Origin: CADEFX01 sp050260355
GTDB lineage: Bacteria > Pseudomonadota > Alphaproteobacteria > Rhizobiales > Hyphomicrobiaceae
Length of the DNA stretch: 41,908 nt
Assembly: GCA_050260355.1 (NCBI GenBank)
Contig: JBLNBZ010000051.1
Coordinates: 1 to 41,908, forward strand
Direction: 5' to 3'
Shown here one piece after another: positions 1 through 8,784 of the stretch (position 1 is the stretch's first letter; each line of letters begins with the position of its first letter). The notes below the pieces were generated by a model. It ran no database searches and was not told the DNA's origin. It worked only from the letters and a program-made list of their open reading frames with translations. The position numbers and the translations under genes were made by a program.

Positions 1-78
1 GCTGCAATTTTATGCAGATGTGCAGCGGCCGCGCTCATCCCCACGAGGCGTGCGTGGGCAATTCACGTTTCGAAGCGG

Positions 79-1050
79 CTATTGTGCAGGCGCCATCAGC
101 TTCAGCGCGGCGCCCGAGACCGCGCCTCCGATCACGCAGGGTAGTCCAACCTCGGGGTGGCCGAGCGCGCCAACCACGATGCAACCCAACGCCAACGCCG
201 TCTGACCGGCCATGCCCCACCAGGCGAATTGGCGGCCGTCGGCCGGCCCCTTGCGCTTGAGCTCCTCGATAGCTCCCATCGCTTCCTTGCGAATGCGTGA
301 CGTCTCGAACGTCTCGGCTGCCTCGATGACCTCGCGCAGCGGCGTGGCGACCTCTTTCGGGCGCGTATTGAGCTCGCGCTTCAGGTAGTCGAGCAGATCC
401 TTGTCCTGGAGCGCGTTGTTGGCAAGGGTCCACTTCGCCATGCTGCCGAGCGTGAGCTTCTCGACATTGTTCTGATCCTTGGCCCAGGGCAGGACCGTCA
501 GAATGCGCCCGACATGCTCGAACGAGCCCGTGGCGAAGTAGTAGCCCCACAGCGTATCGAGCGCGGCCGGAGTGCTGTCCAGCGGCAGCTTCAGCAAGGT
601 CTGCCCCTTGCCGAAGAGGTAATGCTCGATGAGCACCTTGCGCGCCGGCATGCGCTCGACGAACTTGGTGAGCAGCTCCTTCCAGTTCGGCAATCCCGAG
701 TAGGCGATCGCACGCACGATCACCACCTGGTCTTCCGGCGGCATGGGAAACATACCGGCAACGAGCTTCTCGGCCATGTCGGGATTGGCGCCGAGCACGC
801 CGGCGGTGAATCCGACATAGACGCCGGCGGCGTCCAGATCCTTGAAGAGCGCAAGGCGGCTCATGGCCTGCACGGCCTTCGGCAATTTGGACGGGTCGGG
901 CGCCGCTCGATATCCGTTGATCCACCTGAGGATGTCCTGGGACGAGCCGAACATCGGCACCTGCGGCGGCGGCTGCCGTCTTGGCGGCGCGGCGATTCCC
1001 TCGGCGACCAGGAGCACCAGAGCGAACAGGGCGGCCGTCACGCGATACAT
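79..1050 (-). CDS. Hypothetical exported protein with C-terminal hydrophobic segments
   Basis: I do not recognise the family. The protein is about 323 aa. It begins with a hydrophobic segment ending in an Ala-rich stretch (VAEGIAAPP) that looks like a Sec signal peptide, followed by a Pro/Gln-rich linker. The middle (about residues 40-260) is mostly helical without an obvious motif. Near the C-terminus there are two hydrophobic stretches rich in Gly and Ala that could be a membrane hairpin. The ATG at 1050 was chosen because a GGAG lies 8 nt upstream and the signal peptide starts there; the open frame runs further upstream to 1170 but that extension is Arg-rich and unlikely. It lies 120 nt downstream of the TAXI-like gene on the same strand, so the two may be co-transcribed. 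The role is unknown; an envelope location is inferred from the hydrophobic segments. Confidence 0.7.
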   Translation of the reverse strand: MYRVTAALFALVLLVAEGIAAPPRRQPPPQVPMFGSSQDILRWINGYRAAPDPSKLPKAVQAMSRLALFKDLDAAGVYVGFTAGVLGANPDMAEKLVAGMFPMPPEDQVVIVRAIAYSGLPNWKELLTKFVERMPARKVLIEHYLFGKGQTLLKLPLDSTPAALDTLWGYYFATGSFEHVGRILTVLPWAKDQNNVEKLTLGSMAKWTLANNALQDKDLLDYLKRELNTRPKEVATPLREVIEAAETFETSRIRKEAMGAIEELKRKGPADGRQFAWWGMAGQTALALGCIVVGALGHPEVGLPCVIGGAVSGAALKLMAPAQ

Positions 1051-1170
1051 TCGCAATCTCCACGCTCGCCGGCCTCGCTTGCGGGCCCGACTGGCCCAGG
1101 ACATCAACCAAGAAACCGCGCGTGGCGGATTTGTGGCACCGGTCCGCTTTGCATCGGCACGATACGCCAC

Positions 1171-2589
1171 CTACTCGGCAGCAACCCGCAGCGGCGAGAC
1201 CTTTGGCTCCAGGCGCTGGCGGACAAGGTCGATATGACCACGCAGATCGTAGAACTGATCCGAGAATGCGAGCGGCACGCGGATGCGTCTGACGCTGGCG
1301 TCGATGCGATCGATCTCCGCGCGGTAGGCTGCCATCCCCTCGGGGCTATGCGCCCCGTCGAGCTTGCGCTCGAGCGCCTTGAGCTGCCGGTACCAATAGA
1401 GAAGGCGCCGCCGCACGCTCCACGAATACAGCATCGGCGCCAAACGGATCAGCGGAATCAGCACCGTCAGCATCGGTATGAGCAGCAAAATCGCCTGGGC
1501 TCCGTGCGCGTTGGCGAACGCCGTGAGCGAGAAAGGCAGGTGCGCGCGACTGTTGATGGGCGCAAGCACACGCAGCAGGAAGGGCAACTCGCCTGATCTG
1601 TAAACGGAGCGTGCGTCGGCGGCCAGTTCGAACTCCGGATCGTTGGCCGAGGGAAACTCGCCCGGCTTGTAGAACAAGATCGGATCGCCGGCCTTGTCGA
1701 ATGCAGGCCTCGGATTTTGCAGCACGGTGTAAGTCAGCAGGCTCACGAGCGCCGGATGCAGGTCCGCGCGGACAACGAGTGCGGTGGTTGTCGCCAGCAG
1801 CGTTATGTGCGCGGAGGGAATGAGCGGCTCGAACTCGACGGCGCCGCGCCGCAGAACGATCTTGCTCAGCGCAGGAAAACGGGTCGTATACGCGTCGGCC
1901 TCCGGCTGGAAGTTCATGAGCCGTATGGACGGCACGCGAAGGAGCTTTTGAATGACGTCCGAGTCGGCGGGCAGGATGACGACGGCTGCGTCGGCTTCAC
2001 CATTCAAAAGTGGTCCGGCGTCAGCAGGTAGATCCTGCTCCACGAGTGTCGAGTTGTTTCTATCGACGCCGTTGGCTCGCAGAAGCTGGCTTGCGATGCG
2101 GCGCGCTCCGCTCTGGCGCAGGCCGACCAGAATACGCTTCTCACGCAGTCCACGAAGACTGTCGATGGGCAGGTCGGCACGCGTGAAGACCCATATCGGC
2201 TCGTAAAGGATGCGCCCGACCGAGCGCAGCTTGTCCAACTCGCGCTCGTGCCACTCCTTCGCCTTGGCGCTTGCCAGGCGGCCTTGCAAACTTCCAACAA
2301 GGCCGCCTTTGACAAAGCCGGCATCGACACCAGAGCCCTTGTCCAGCAGCGCCCGCAGGGTGACAAAACCCTCGGCGGACGGCTTGAGCTCCAGGTTCAC
2401 ACCGTAGCGGGCAAGGTCGCGCTGCCAGGTTGTAGCTAGCTCGTGATAGAGGCCGACCGAGCCGCCGGTCGCCATTGTGATCCGGCCTTCGGGACCCGGC
2501 CGCATGCGGATCGTCATCCAGTACGCCGTGGCCAGAAGCGCCGCAATTGTCGCGAGGGTTAAAATCCCCTTACCGAACCTCGCAGCCAT
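1171..2589 (-). CDS. TAXI-type TRAP solute-binding protein with C-terminal membrane anchor
   Basis: This protein of about 472 aa resembles TAXI-family solute receptors of TRAP transporters. After an N-terminal hydrophobic helix (about residues 8-26) comes the typical start of the domain, ITMATGGSVGLYHELA, and later GFVTLRALLDKGSGVDAGFV and the ILVGLRQSGARRIASQLL region. Unlike a free periplasmic receptor it ends with a hydrophobic helix (about 364-386) and a basic, helical, probably cytoplasmic tail of some 85 residues. The ATG at 2589 has a GAGGGGG element about 5 nt upstream; a GTG at 2595 would sit too close to it. No DctQ/DctM permease gene is nearby, so transport is not assured; a membrane-tethered sensor of small acids is an alternative. 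The substrate is unknown. Confidence 0.75.
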   Translation of the reverse strand: MAARFGKGILTLATIAALLATAYWMTIRMRPGPEGRITMATGGSVGLYHELATTWQRDLARYGVNLELKPSAEGFVTLRALLDKGSGVDAGFVKGGLVGSLQGRLASAKAKEWHERELDKLRSVGRILYEPIWVFTRADLPIDSLRGLREKRILVGLRQSGARRIASQLLRANGVDRNNSTLVEQDLPADAGPLLNGEADAAVVILPADSDVIQKLLRVPSIRLMNFQPEADAYTTRFPALSKIVLRRGAVEFEPLIPSAHITLLATTTALVVRADLHPALVSLLTYTVLQNPRPAFDKAGDPILFYKPGEFPSANDPEFELAADARSVYRSGELPFLLRVLAPINSRAHLPFSLTAFANAHGAQAILLLIPMLTVLIPLIRLAPMLYSWSVRRRLLYWYRQLKALERKLDGAHSPEGMAAYRAEIDRIDASVRRIRVPLAFSDQFYDLRGHIDLVRQRLEPKVSPLRVAAE

Positions 2590-2886
2590 GGACACCCCCT
2601 CACCCGCCTCCCGTACCGTGGCGATAGCAATCCAAGATTAGTGACCAGCCCCGATAGTGGCACCGCTCCGTGGCGCCGAAGTGGCAGGGGGAGAGCCGAA
2701 TACGAGCCCGTCCCGCCATTTCAGCGCATCTTCAGGCGGTCGATGAAAGCCTCGCGCAGCCTTCGTCGCCTACAGCCATAAGTTGTAACGGCTTTTGGAT
2801 TGTGTCGAGCGAAATGAACGGTTTCGCAACCTCATCGTGTTCAGATTGTTACGTGCGATAAGAAGAAGACGGTATGGAGTGGCGTC

Positions 2887-3741
2887 GTGGCGTTGCTGTT
2901 GATCGATGATCAAGGGCAAATTTGGGATGGAGCATCGAGGACGCTGCGCGCCTCGTTCGACTCACCTTATTCGGGCGGCGAGTTCTCGGACTATGCCGTC
3001 ACGAATCTCGGCTTCATCGCGGCCAATGCGTACGGCGGCTCCTGCCAGATCAGGCTGCGCCCGAGCTTCGTAGCTCCAAACGCGATGCAGAGCTTGCTGC
3101 ACTGGCTGAAATCGGGCCGAGTCGACCGCATCGTGCTGTCATGGCTGGACAAGGACTGGCACCATGAGCTGCTCCGGTCGCGCGACGCGGCCGTAACACG
3201 GGTGGGTGAGCTGATCGATGCGGCCCAGCGCGCCCAGCCCAACGATTTCATCTCCAATGAAGTGACCGCAGCCCAGCTTCCCGAGAACACGGCGCTCGGC
3301 ATCCTGCTCAGATACTGGGAGCGACTGTCCGAGCCCGAGGGTCAGCCTTCACTGATGGACCTCCTCAACAAGGCCCTCGGCAACCGCTACGTTCTCGTGC
3401 AGAGGGACCCGAGCAACGCGAAGCTGGTATTCCGCAAGTTCGGCGGCGGCCTCTTCAATCACTATGATGCTTGGCGCGCCAACGGCGTTGGCGCGCCGCT
3501 CGAAGAGTTGCCCGACCATTCCTATGGCCGCTGGGTGTCGGAGGCTTATGCCGCAGCCCTCGAGACTAGGGTGCCGCGCGTCGACGACGTGGATGCCATT
3601 GTACGCTGGCCCCACGTCGGCAGAACGCGCATGCGCTATCGGAGGGTGATCGTGCCCTTCTCCTACGATGCGAAAGTGCCCTCGATCCTAGGCGGCTCGA
3701 TCATAGACAATCGAATCGACCTGCGAATCGGTCTCACCTAG
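2887..3741 (+). CDS. Hypothetical protein, possible PAS-like sensor domain
   Basis: The 284-aa product has no clear signal peptide or membrane helix. The last 100 residues (DHSYGRWVSEAYAAALETR through YRRVIVPFSYDAKVPSILGG) follow the pattern of PAS_5-type domains in Alphaproteobacteria, in which a conserved Arg and a 'v(L/V)P' strand are followed by an 'ilGg' strand; this is recognition by eye and weak. The N-terminal half is unassigned. The start is a GTG at 2887 with GGAG 7 nt upstream; a nearby ATG at 2874 is out of frame. The 3' end overlaps the convergent GNAT-like gene by 54 nt, so the last 18 codons are antisense to that gene. It could be a sensor or adaptor; no output domain is visible. 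Confidence 0.6.
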   Translation: MALLLIDDQGQIWDGASRTLRASFDSPYSGGEFSDYAVTNLGFIAANAYGGSCQIRLRPSFVAPNAMQSLLHWLKSGRVDRIVLSWLDKDWHHELLRSRDAAVTRVGELIDAAQRAQPNDFISNEVTAAQLPENTALGILLRYWERLSEPEGQPSLMDLLNKALGNRYVLVQRDPSNAKLVFRKFGGGLFNHYDAWRANGVGAPLEELPDHSYGRWVSEAYAAALETRVPRVDDVDAIVRWPHVGRTRMRYRRVIVPFSYDAKVPSILGGSIIDNRIDLRIGLT

Positions 3742-4491
3742 GTAGGACGAGAAGTAGTCGATCAGCTCCCGGGCGCTGGCCCAGATCAGCGCGCCCCTGT
3801 GGTCGCCCAGCGGCGTATTCTTCAGTAGCACTTCCCATTCCACGTGCGGATAACCCGCGCGAGCAGCAGTGCCTTGGCTTACGACATCGTCGATCATGAA
3901 ACTGAGCGTGACGTCGGTGTACCACTTGGTGAATGCATAAGCCTTGGTGAGACGCGGCAGGATCGATGTAAGCCCCTGCTTGCGATAATCCGGGCGATAC
4001 CAGACCGCACCCGAATACACGATCCGCCCGGTAAATCTGCTCGCTGATTTTGCGGTGACGATGCATTGCTCGCCGGGAGCGGCGGATTTCTCCGGATCCG
4101 CATAAAACAGGCGCAGGCTCTCGGACTCTTCCTGGAATGTTGTCTTTGTAAGCGTATAGAGCCGCGCAGCCTGAGCCGCGATGACTTCTCCGTCCTTGTT
4201 GCGGCCGAGAAGACAGAATCCGTTCTCCTCGTTAAATCCGCCGATCTCAGCATCGAAGATGGGCACCAGAGGGCGCCAGCTGTCGCTGTTCAAGCGATTG
4301 ACCTGCATCAGGGATTCCACGGGCGCAAACGACAGGCTGATGCCGCGTTTGTGCAAGTCCGCGTCCCAGCGCAGGAACAATCGGCCGAGCAGTTCTGCCG
4401 GGCCGTAGTCGATCGTGACTTGTGAGAGAAATGGCCGACCAAATCGGATAGCCGGCGCCGTGCGCGGCGCAGCTGTTGCAACCGTACTCAT
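3688..4491 (-). CDS. GNAT-like acyltransferase family protein, putative
   Basis: This protein is about 267 aa. The stretch VWYRPDYRKQGLTSILPRL resembles motif A of GNAT N-acyltransferases (Arg/Gln-x-x-Gly-x-Gly/Ala), where the acyl-CoA pyrophosphate binds; it is followed by a helix and a strand as expected. The fit is not perfect, since the last position is Thr, and the substrate is unknown. The ATG at 4491 has GGGGAG 6 nt upstream; a TTG six bases earlier was rejected. Two exact CtrA-type boxes and one GANTC methylation site lie 23-80 nt upstream, which suggests cell-cycle-timed expression. The gene ends 54 nt inside the convergent PAS-like gene. Confidence 0.6.
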   Translation of the reverse strand: MSTVATAAPRTAPAIRFGRPFLSQVTIDYGPAELLGRLFLRWDADLHKRGISLSFAPVESLMQVNRLNSDSWRPLVPIFDAEIGGFNEENGFCLLGRNKDGEVIAAQAARLYTLTKTTFQEESESLRLFYADPEKSAAPGEQCIVTAKSASRFTGRIVYSGAVWYRPDYRKQGLTSILPRLTKAYAFTKWYTDVTLSFMIDDVVSQGTAARAGYPHVEWEVLLKNTPLGDHRGALIWASARELIDYFSSYLGETDSQVDSIVYDRAA

Positions 4492-4513
4492 TACCAACTC
4501 CCCTTTTTCCCGG

Positions 4514-4528
4514 TTAATGCTTTGTTAA
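4514..4528 (-). promoter_or_regulatory. CtrA box (TTAA-N7-TTAA), proximal
   Basis: Exact match to the CtrA full-site consensus TTAA-N7-TTAA, with spacer TGCTTTG on the + strand. It begins 23 nt upstream of the ATG of the GNAT-like gene. In such GC-rich DNA an exact match is uncommon, and a second one lies 28 bp away. Confidence 0.6.
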
Positions 4529-4541
4529 GCATCAACTTCGG

Positions 4542-4556
4542 TTAAGAAAGCATTAA
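4542..4556 (-). promoter_or_regulatory. CtrA box (TTAA-N7-TTAA), distal
   Basis: Second exact TTAA-N7-TTAA (spacer GAAAGCA on the + strand), 28 bp centre to centre from the first. A GAATC (GANTC, the CcrM methylation motif) follows at 4567-4571. Together they form a plausible cell-cycle promoter for the gene reading leftward from 4491. Confidence 0.6.
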
Positions 4557-4768
4557 AATATTCACCGAATCAAGGCGGTCGCGTCACCATCCAGCCCTTG
4601 CCGGCGGGCGCAATGACCGTTTGGCAATGGGTACTGCCACGCCAAGTTCTGGGGAGGCCGCACCCGGCGAGCCGCTGACAAATCTCGCTTTCCCCCTGAA
4701 TTGCGGCCCTCAAAACAATTCGGGGACGACAATGCGCCCCCGAGCATCATTCACGGTGCCGGTCGATC

Positions 4769-5545
4769 TCAGTCCTGGTAGTCCGGCTCCCGGCGATCCA
4801 GCAGGCGCTTCAGCGCCCGGAAGTGATAGTCGCTGGCGCTGCCGTGCTTGAACTTCTGGCTGGCGATGCTCTGCATCGTCACGTCGACGATCAGCTGCGG
4901 CATCGCCTTCAGCTTCTGCCCGGTCCACATCGCATAGAGTTGCACCTGCGCCGCACGCTCGATGTAGTAGAGCAGGTCATAGGCTTCCGCCACGCTGCGG
5001 CCGATGGTGGCGACGCCGTGGTTGCCCATGAACAGAATCTTCTTGTCGCCGAACATGTCGGCCAGCCGCTCCCCCTCCTCGGGATCGAAGGCCGGGCCCG
5101 TGTAGTCCATATCGTACGCGATCTTGGGCATCAGCCCGACCTCGGTCTGTCCGATCGGTTTGATGCGCGGATCCTCCAGCCGTGCAAGCGCGCTGGCATA
5201 GGGCATGTGGGTGTGAAAAACGGCGGCGGCATGCGGGAGTTTACGGTGGATCGGCGCATGGATCGCGTAGCACGACTGCTCGACCTCGCCCTCGCCGCGC
5301 AAAACCTTGCCGTCCCAGCCTACTTCCATGAAGCAGTTTGCCGTGACCTCCGACCAGTGCAGACCGAATGGGATCTGGTAGTAGCGGTCCGTCTTGCCCG
5401 GCACGGTCAGCGTCAGGTGATTGAAGATGCCCTCGTGGAAGTTGTGCATCACGGCGAGGCGGTGGGCGGCCGCCAGGTCGACGCGAGCCTGCCACTCGAC
5501 CGCGTTGGCTTTCAGTTCCTCGACAAGCTCAACTTTCTGCTGCAT
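4769..5545 (-). CDS. Class II aldolase/adducin family protein
   Basis: The 258-aa protein fits the class II aldolase/adducin fold, a zinc-dependent family that cleaves or epimerises sugar phosphates and related hydroxy-acids. The metal ligands are visible: His111 and His113 in VFHTHMPYASALA and a further His at about 176 in MGNHGVAT. A conserved 'EGEVEQSCYAIHAPIH' region precedes them. The ATG at 5545 has GGAGG 7 nt upstream. The length is normal for the adducin-like subgroup. The substrate cannot be told from sequence; no sugar kinase or dehydrogenase gene adjoins it, so pathway context is lacking. Confidence 0.88.
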   Translation of the reverse strand: MQQKVELVEELKANAVEWQARVDLAAAHRLAVMHNFHEGIFNHLTLTVPGKTDRYYQIPFGLHWSEVTANCFMEVGWDGKVLRGEGEVEQSCYAIHAPIHRKLPHAAAVFHTHMPYASALARLEDPRIKPIGQTEVGLMPKIAYDMDYTGPAFDPEEGERLADMFGDKKILFMGNHGVATIGRSVAEAYDLLYYIERAAQVQLYAMWTGQKLKAMPQLIVDVTMQSIASQKFKHGSASDYHFRALKRLLDRREPDYQD

Positions 5546-5805
5546 GGGCGTCCTCCAGATCCTGAGTGATTATTCGATCGCTTGCCAATCACCGGCGGCC
5601 CGCCACCGGTGGCGGGCCGCATCGGGCAACACGAGCCCGTCCTTCGTAAGCAACTCGGCCGTTCAATTGGACCTGAAGCCTAGCACATTAGGCAGTGAGC
5701 AAATCAAGCGGGCCGCCAAGTGGTGCACGAAGTCGAGAAGAGTAGAGCGCCCGCGGCCACCCGATCACTTGACCTTCCGCGACCCTCGGGTGAGAAGCGC
5801 AAGGC

Positions 5806-6618
5806 ATGTCGATGTCGGCGAAGATAGCGGTCTGGGCGGGCATTCTTTACGCGTGCACGCTCGTCATCGCGTGGCTGGGCCAGCGCTGGCTCATGTATTT
5901 TCCGGACAGATCTCGAGTTTCGCCAGGAGCGGTTGGTCTGACCGGCGTCGAGGAGCGAGTTCTTGCAACACCCGATGGCGAGCAGCTCGTCGTCTGGCGG
6001 GTGATGGCACAGCCGGGGCGTCCGACGCTCCTCTACTTTCACGGAAACGCCGGCGGTCTCGAGAATCGCGCAGATAGGTTTCAGCGCTATCAAGCCCTTG
6101 GCTTCGGCATCTATGCACCGGCCTATCGCGGCTACGCTGGCAGCACCGGAAGCCCTAGCGAGGCCGCCATCATGCGCGACGCTCGCCTTGCCTACCGGGC
6201 ACTGGTCGACGAGGGTGTGCGATCCGAGGATATCGTCCTCTATGGGGAGTCGCTCGGGTCGGGAGTGGCCGTCGACCTGGCGGCCGAGAAGCCGGTCGGG
6301 GCTGTGGTGCTCGACGCACCCTACGCATCGATCGTCGAGATCGCGGCTGGCCGATATCCGTTTCTTCCGGTTCGCTGGCTTCTGACGGACCGCTACGAAA
6401 GCGATCAGTTGATTGGGCGGGTCAAGGCGCCGGTGCTGGTGCTGCAAGGCGCTCTCGATCGGGTGGTCCCGCCGGCGTCCGGCGCCAAACTCTACAAGCT
6501 CGCGCACGAGCCCAAGCGCCTGATCGTCTACCCAAAAGGCAGGCACTCCGACCTCGACCAGCACGGCGCCGTCGACGACGTTCGCCAGTGGCTGGCCCAA
6601 GTGCTCGGCAACGGCTGA
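5806..6618 (+). CDS. Membrane-anchored alpha/beta hydrolase (ABHD12/13-like)
   Basis: A 270-aa alpha/beta hydrolase with one N-terminal membrane helix (about residues 5-24), placing the catalytic domain probably in the periplasm. The fold signatures are LLYFHGNAGG (oxyanion region), the nucleophile elbow GESLGSG with its Ser, the Asp in GALDRVVPP and the His in KGRHSDL, which together make the catalytic triad. This pattern is that of the ABHD12/ABHD13/YfhR subfamily, serine esterases or lipases of unknown physiological substrate. Two in-frame ATGs (5806 and 5812) are possible. It converges with rpsU across a shared hairpin. Confidence 0.88.
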   Translation: MSMSAKIAVWAGILYACTLVIAWLGQRWLMYFPDRSRVSPGAVGLTGVEERVLATPDGEQLVVWRVMAQPGRPTLLYFHGNAGGLENRADRFQRYQALGFGIYAPAYRGYAGSTGSPSEAAIMRDARLAYRALVDEGVRSEDIVLYGESLGSGVAVDLAAEKPVGAVVLDAPYASIVEIAAGRYPFLPVRWLLTDRYESDQLIGRVKAPVLVLQGALDRVVPPASGAKLYKLAHEPKRLIVYPKGRHSDLDQHGAVDDVRQWLAQVLGNG

Positions 6619-6629
6619 GCAACACGATG

Positions 6630-6656
6630 CGCCCGGCAAAACTGCTTCGCCGGGCG
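6630..6656. terminator. Bidirectional hairpin between hydrolase and rpsU
   Basis: A perfect 8-bp inverted repeat (CGCCCGGC / GCCGGGCG) with an 11-nt loop AAAACTGCTTC lies between two convergent genes ending at 6618 and 6681. There is no long T-tract on either strand, so termination is inferred from position and stem strength. Confidence 0.5.
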
Positions 6657-6680
6657 ATCAAACCAATCGGTGCGGGCGAT

Positions 6681-6938
6681 TTAGCGCTGCGGGCCCTTCG
6701 CGCCCGCGGCCGTCTTCGCCGCCGGCTTGCTGGGCAGCAGACCCTCGCGCTGAGCGCGCTTGCGCGCCAGCTTGCGGGCCCGGCGCACAGCCTCAGCCTT
6801 CTCGCGCACACGGCGCTCGGAGGGCTTCTCATAGTAGTTGCGAAGCTTCATCTCGCGGAAGATGCCTTCGCGCTGCATCTTCTTTTTCAGCGCCTTCAGC
6901 GCTTGATCGACGTTGTTGTCCCGTACAATGACTTGCAA
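6681..6938 (-). CDS. rpsU: 30S ribosomal protein S21
   Basis: The 85-aa product begins MQVIVRDNNVDQALKALKKK and continues with the KMQREGIFREMKLRNYYEK core, the hallmark of bacterial S21, a late-binding small-subunit protein near the anti-Shine-Dalgarno end of 16S rRNA. The C-terminal part is an Arg/Lys/Ala-rich tail longer than in E. coli S21, as is usual in Alphaproteobacteria. It lies downstream of purE-purK on the same strand but 126 nt away, so it probably has its own promoter. Confidence 0.97.
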   Translation of the reverse strand: MQVIVRDNNVDQALKALKKKMQREGIFREMKLRNYYEKPSERRVREKAEAVRRARKLARKRAQREGLLPSKPAAKTAAGAKGPQR

Positions 6939-7064
6939 GCTGATGTTCCTCGAATGGCCGCATCGAAACAGGCGCCGTCCCGGCTCGATGCCTCAGCCGG
7001 TCCGACGTAGCGCCCAATTGCCGCCGCTTCTAGCAAACGCTGCTCAAAATGTCCACACGCAGGC

Positions 7065-8201
7065 TCAGCTTGCCCCGCCCGGCGATCTTGGTCGAAGCTG
7101 GTTGATATGCCCCATCTTGCGGCCGGGGCGCGCTTCCCGCTTGCCGTAGAGATGCAGGCAGGCCTCCGGATCGGAAGCAAGGCGCAGCCAGTCGTCCGCC
7201 TCGGGGCCGATCAGGTTGACCATCTCGGCGTCCGAATGGCGGTGCGTCGAGGCGAGCGGCCAGCCGGCCACCGCGCGAATATGGTTCTCGAACTGATCGA
7301 TCGCGCAGGCATCCATCGTCCAGTGGCCCGAATTGTGAACGCGAGGCGCGATCTCATTGACCATCAGCGGAATTGCGGCGTCGGACCCGAGATAAAACAT
7401 CTCCACAGCCAGCACGCCGACGTAGTCCAGGGCCTCGGCGATCCGGCGGGCCATGGTGCGCGCCTGTTGCTCGATCTCCCAGGGAATGCCCGCCGGCACG
7501 ATGGAGCGGCGCAAGATCCCGCCCTCATGCGAATTGCGTGGGATGTCATAGAAGGCCACCGCGCCATCCCCGCCGCGCACCACAAGAACCGATATCTCGA
7601 AGGCGAAGCCAATGCGCTTCTCGAGCACGCAAGGAACGCTGCCCAGCCGCTCGAAGGCAGCCGCGAGCTGGTCCGGTGTCGCGATCTCGGCTTGGCCCTT
7701 GCCGTCGTATCCGAGGCGCGCGGTCTTGAGAATGGCGCGGCTGCTCCATCCGGCGAGCACCGCGAGAGCGGAATCGAGCTCGTCCTGCGTGCGCACCGCT
7801 ACGAACGGGGCGACCGGAACGGCGAGCCCGGAGATGAAGGTCTTCTCGACGATGCGGTCCTGCGCCACCGCCAGCGCTTTGGGCCCGGGGCGCACGGGAA
7901 CCAGCGCATTCAGGTGCTCGGCCGCATCCACCGGCACGTTCTCGAACTCGTAGGTGACCACGTCGACGGATCGTGCGAACTCGTCGAGCCTGGCGAAACT
8001 GTCGTATGGGCCGATCGAATGGGAGCTGGCGATGTCGAACGCCGGTCCTGAATCATCCGCATAGACGTGCGCGCGCAGGCCGAGGCGGCTTGCGGCCTGC
8101 ACCAGCATCCTGCCGAGCTGGCCACCGCCGAGGATGCCGATCGTCGAGCGCGGCGGCAGCGCCGAGAGCCGTGAGGACCGATCAGTCGCTGGTCGGGGCA
8201 T
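7065..8201 (-). CDS. purK: 5-(carboxyamino)imidazole ribonucleotide synthase
   Basis: PurK carboxylates AIR to N5-CAIR using ATP and bicarbonate in purine biosynthesis. The protein (about 378 aa) starts its ATP-grasp fold with TIGILGGGQLGRMLVQAA and has YEFENVPVDAAEHL, LKTARLGYDGKGQ and NEIAPRVHNSGHWT, all typical of PurK. The open frame continues upstream to 8390, but that part is antisense-like Arg/Pro-rich sequence. The ATG at 8201 gives a normal length and overlaps the end of purE by 20 nt, consistent with translational coupling. The ribosome binding site is weak, so the start is less certain than the identity. Confidence 0.95.
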   Translation of the reverse strand: MPRPATDRSSRLSALPPRSTIGILGGGQLGRMLVQAASRLGLRAHVYADDSGPAFDIASSHSIGPYDSFARLDEFARSVDVVTYEFENVPVDAAEHLNALVPVRPGPKALAVAQDRIVEKTFISGLAVPVAPFVAVRTQDELDSALAVLAGWSSRAILKTARLGYDGKGQAEIATPDQLAAAFERLGSVPCVLEKRIGFAFEISVLVVRGGDGAVAFYDIPRNSHEGGILRRSIVPAGIPWEIEQQARTMARRIAEALDYVGVLAVEMFYLGSDAAIPLMVNEIAPRVHNSGHWTMDACAIDQFENHIRAVAGWPLASTHRHSDAEMVNLIGPEADDWLRLASDPEACLHLYGKREARPGRKMGHINQLRPRSPGGAS

Positions 8202-8676
8202 CGGCCACGTCGGCAGTCTGACGGGCACGCCATGCGTCGAGGCGCTTGGCAAGTGCAGGGTCCGAGAGCGCGAGAATCTGAGCGGCCAGCAAGCCGGCAT
8301 TCGTGGCTCCGGCCTCACCGATCGCCAAGGTGCCAACGGGGACGCCGGCCGGCATCTGTACGATCGAAAGGAGGCTGTCCTGCCCGTCAAGGGCGCTGGA
8401 GCGGATTGGAACGCCCAGCACGGGCAAGGACGTCAGCGCCGCAGTCATGCCCGGCAGGTGAGCTGCTCCGCCGGCGCCGGCGATGATGATCTTGAAGCCC
8501 TTCCCACGCGCCGATTTGGCAAATTCGTAGAGCCGCTCCGGCGTGCGATGCGCCGATACGATGCGCGCCTCATAGGCCACCTGCAGCGCATCGAGGATCG
8601 CGCCGGCTGCCTGCATCGTCGGCCAATCCGATCGGCTGCCCATGATGATCGCGACGGGTGCCTGCTTCTGGGCCAT
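8182..8676 (-). CDS. purE: N5-carboxyaminoimidazole ribonucleotide mutase
   Basis: PurE (164 aa) converts N5-CAIR from PurK to CAIR. It is a class I (bacterial) PurE, with MGSRSDWPTM at the N-terminus, SAHRTPERL with the conserved His/Arg, and the AGAGGAAHLPGM loop that binds the substrate phosphate. Pairing with purK directly downstream is the usual bacterial arrangement, and the 20-nt overlap indicates one transcript. Confidence 0.97.
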   Translation of the reverse strand: MAQKQAPVAIIMGSRSDWPTMQAAGAILDALQVAYEARIVSAHRTPERLYEFAKSARGKGFKIIIAGAGGAAHLPGMTAALTSLPVLGVPIRSSALDGQDSLLSIVQMPAGVPVGTLAIGEAGATNAGLLAAQILALSDPALAKRLDAWRARQTADVADAPTSD

Positions 8677-8784
8677 GACTGTCGGGTTGGTCGCTGCGTC
8701 GGATCGGGAGCAGGGGTTTTATCGGTTGTGCTGCCGGTATGGCAAGCGCGGGTGCGGCGAGCGCTGTGGACCTTGCGTTTTCCT

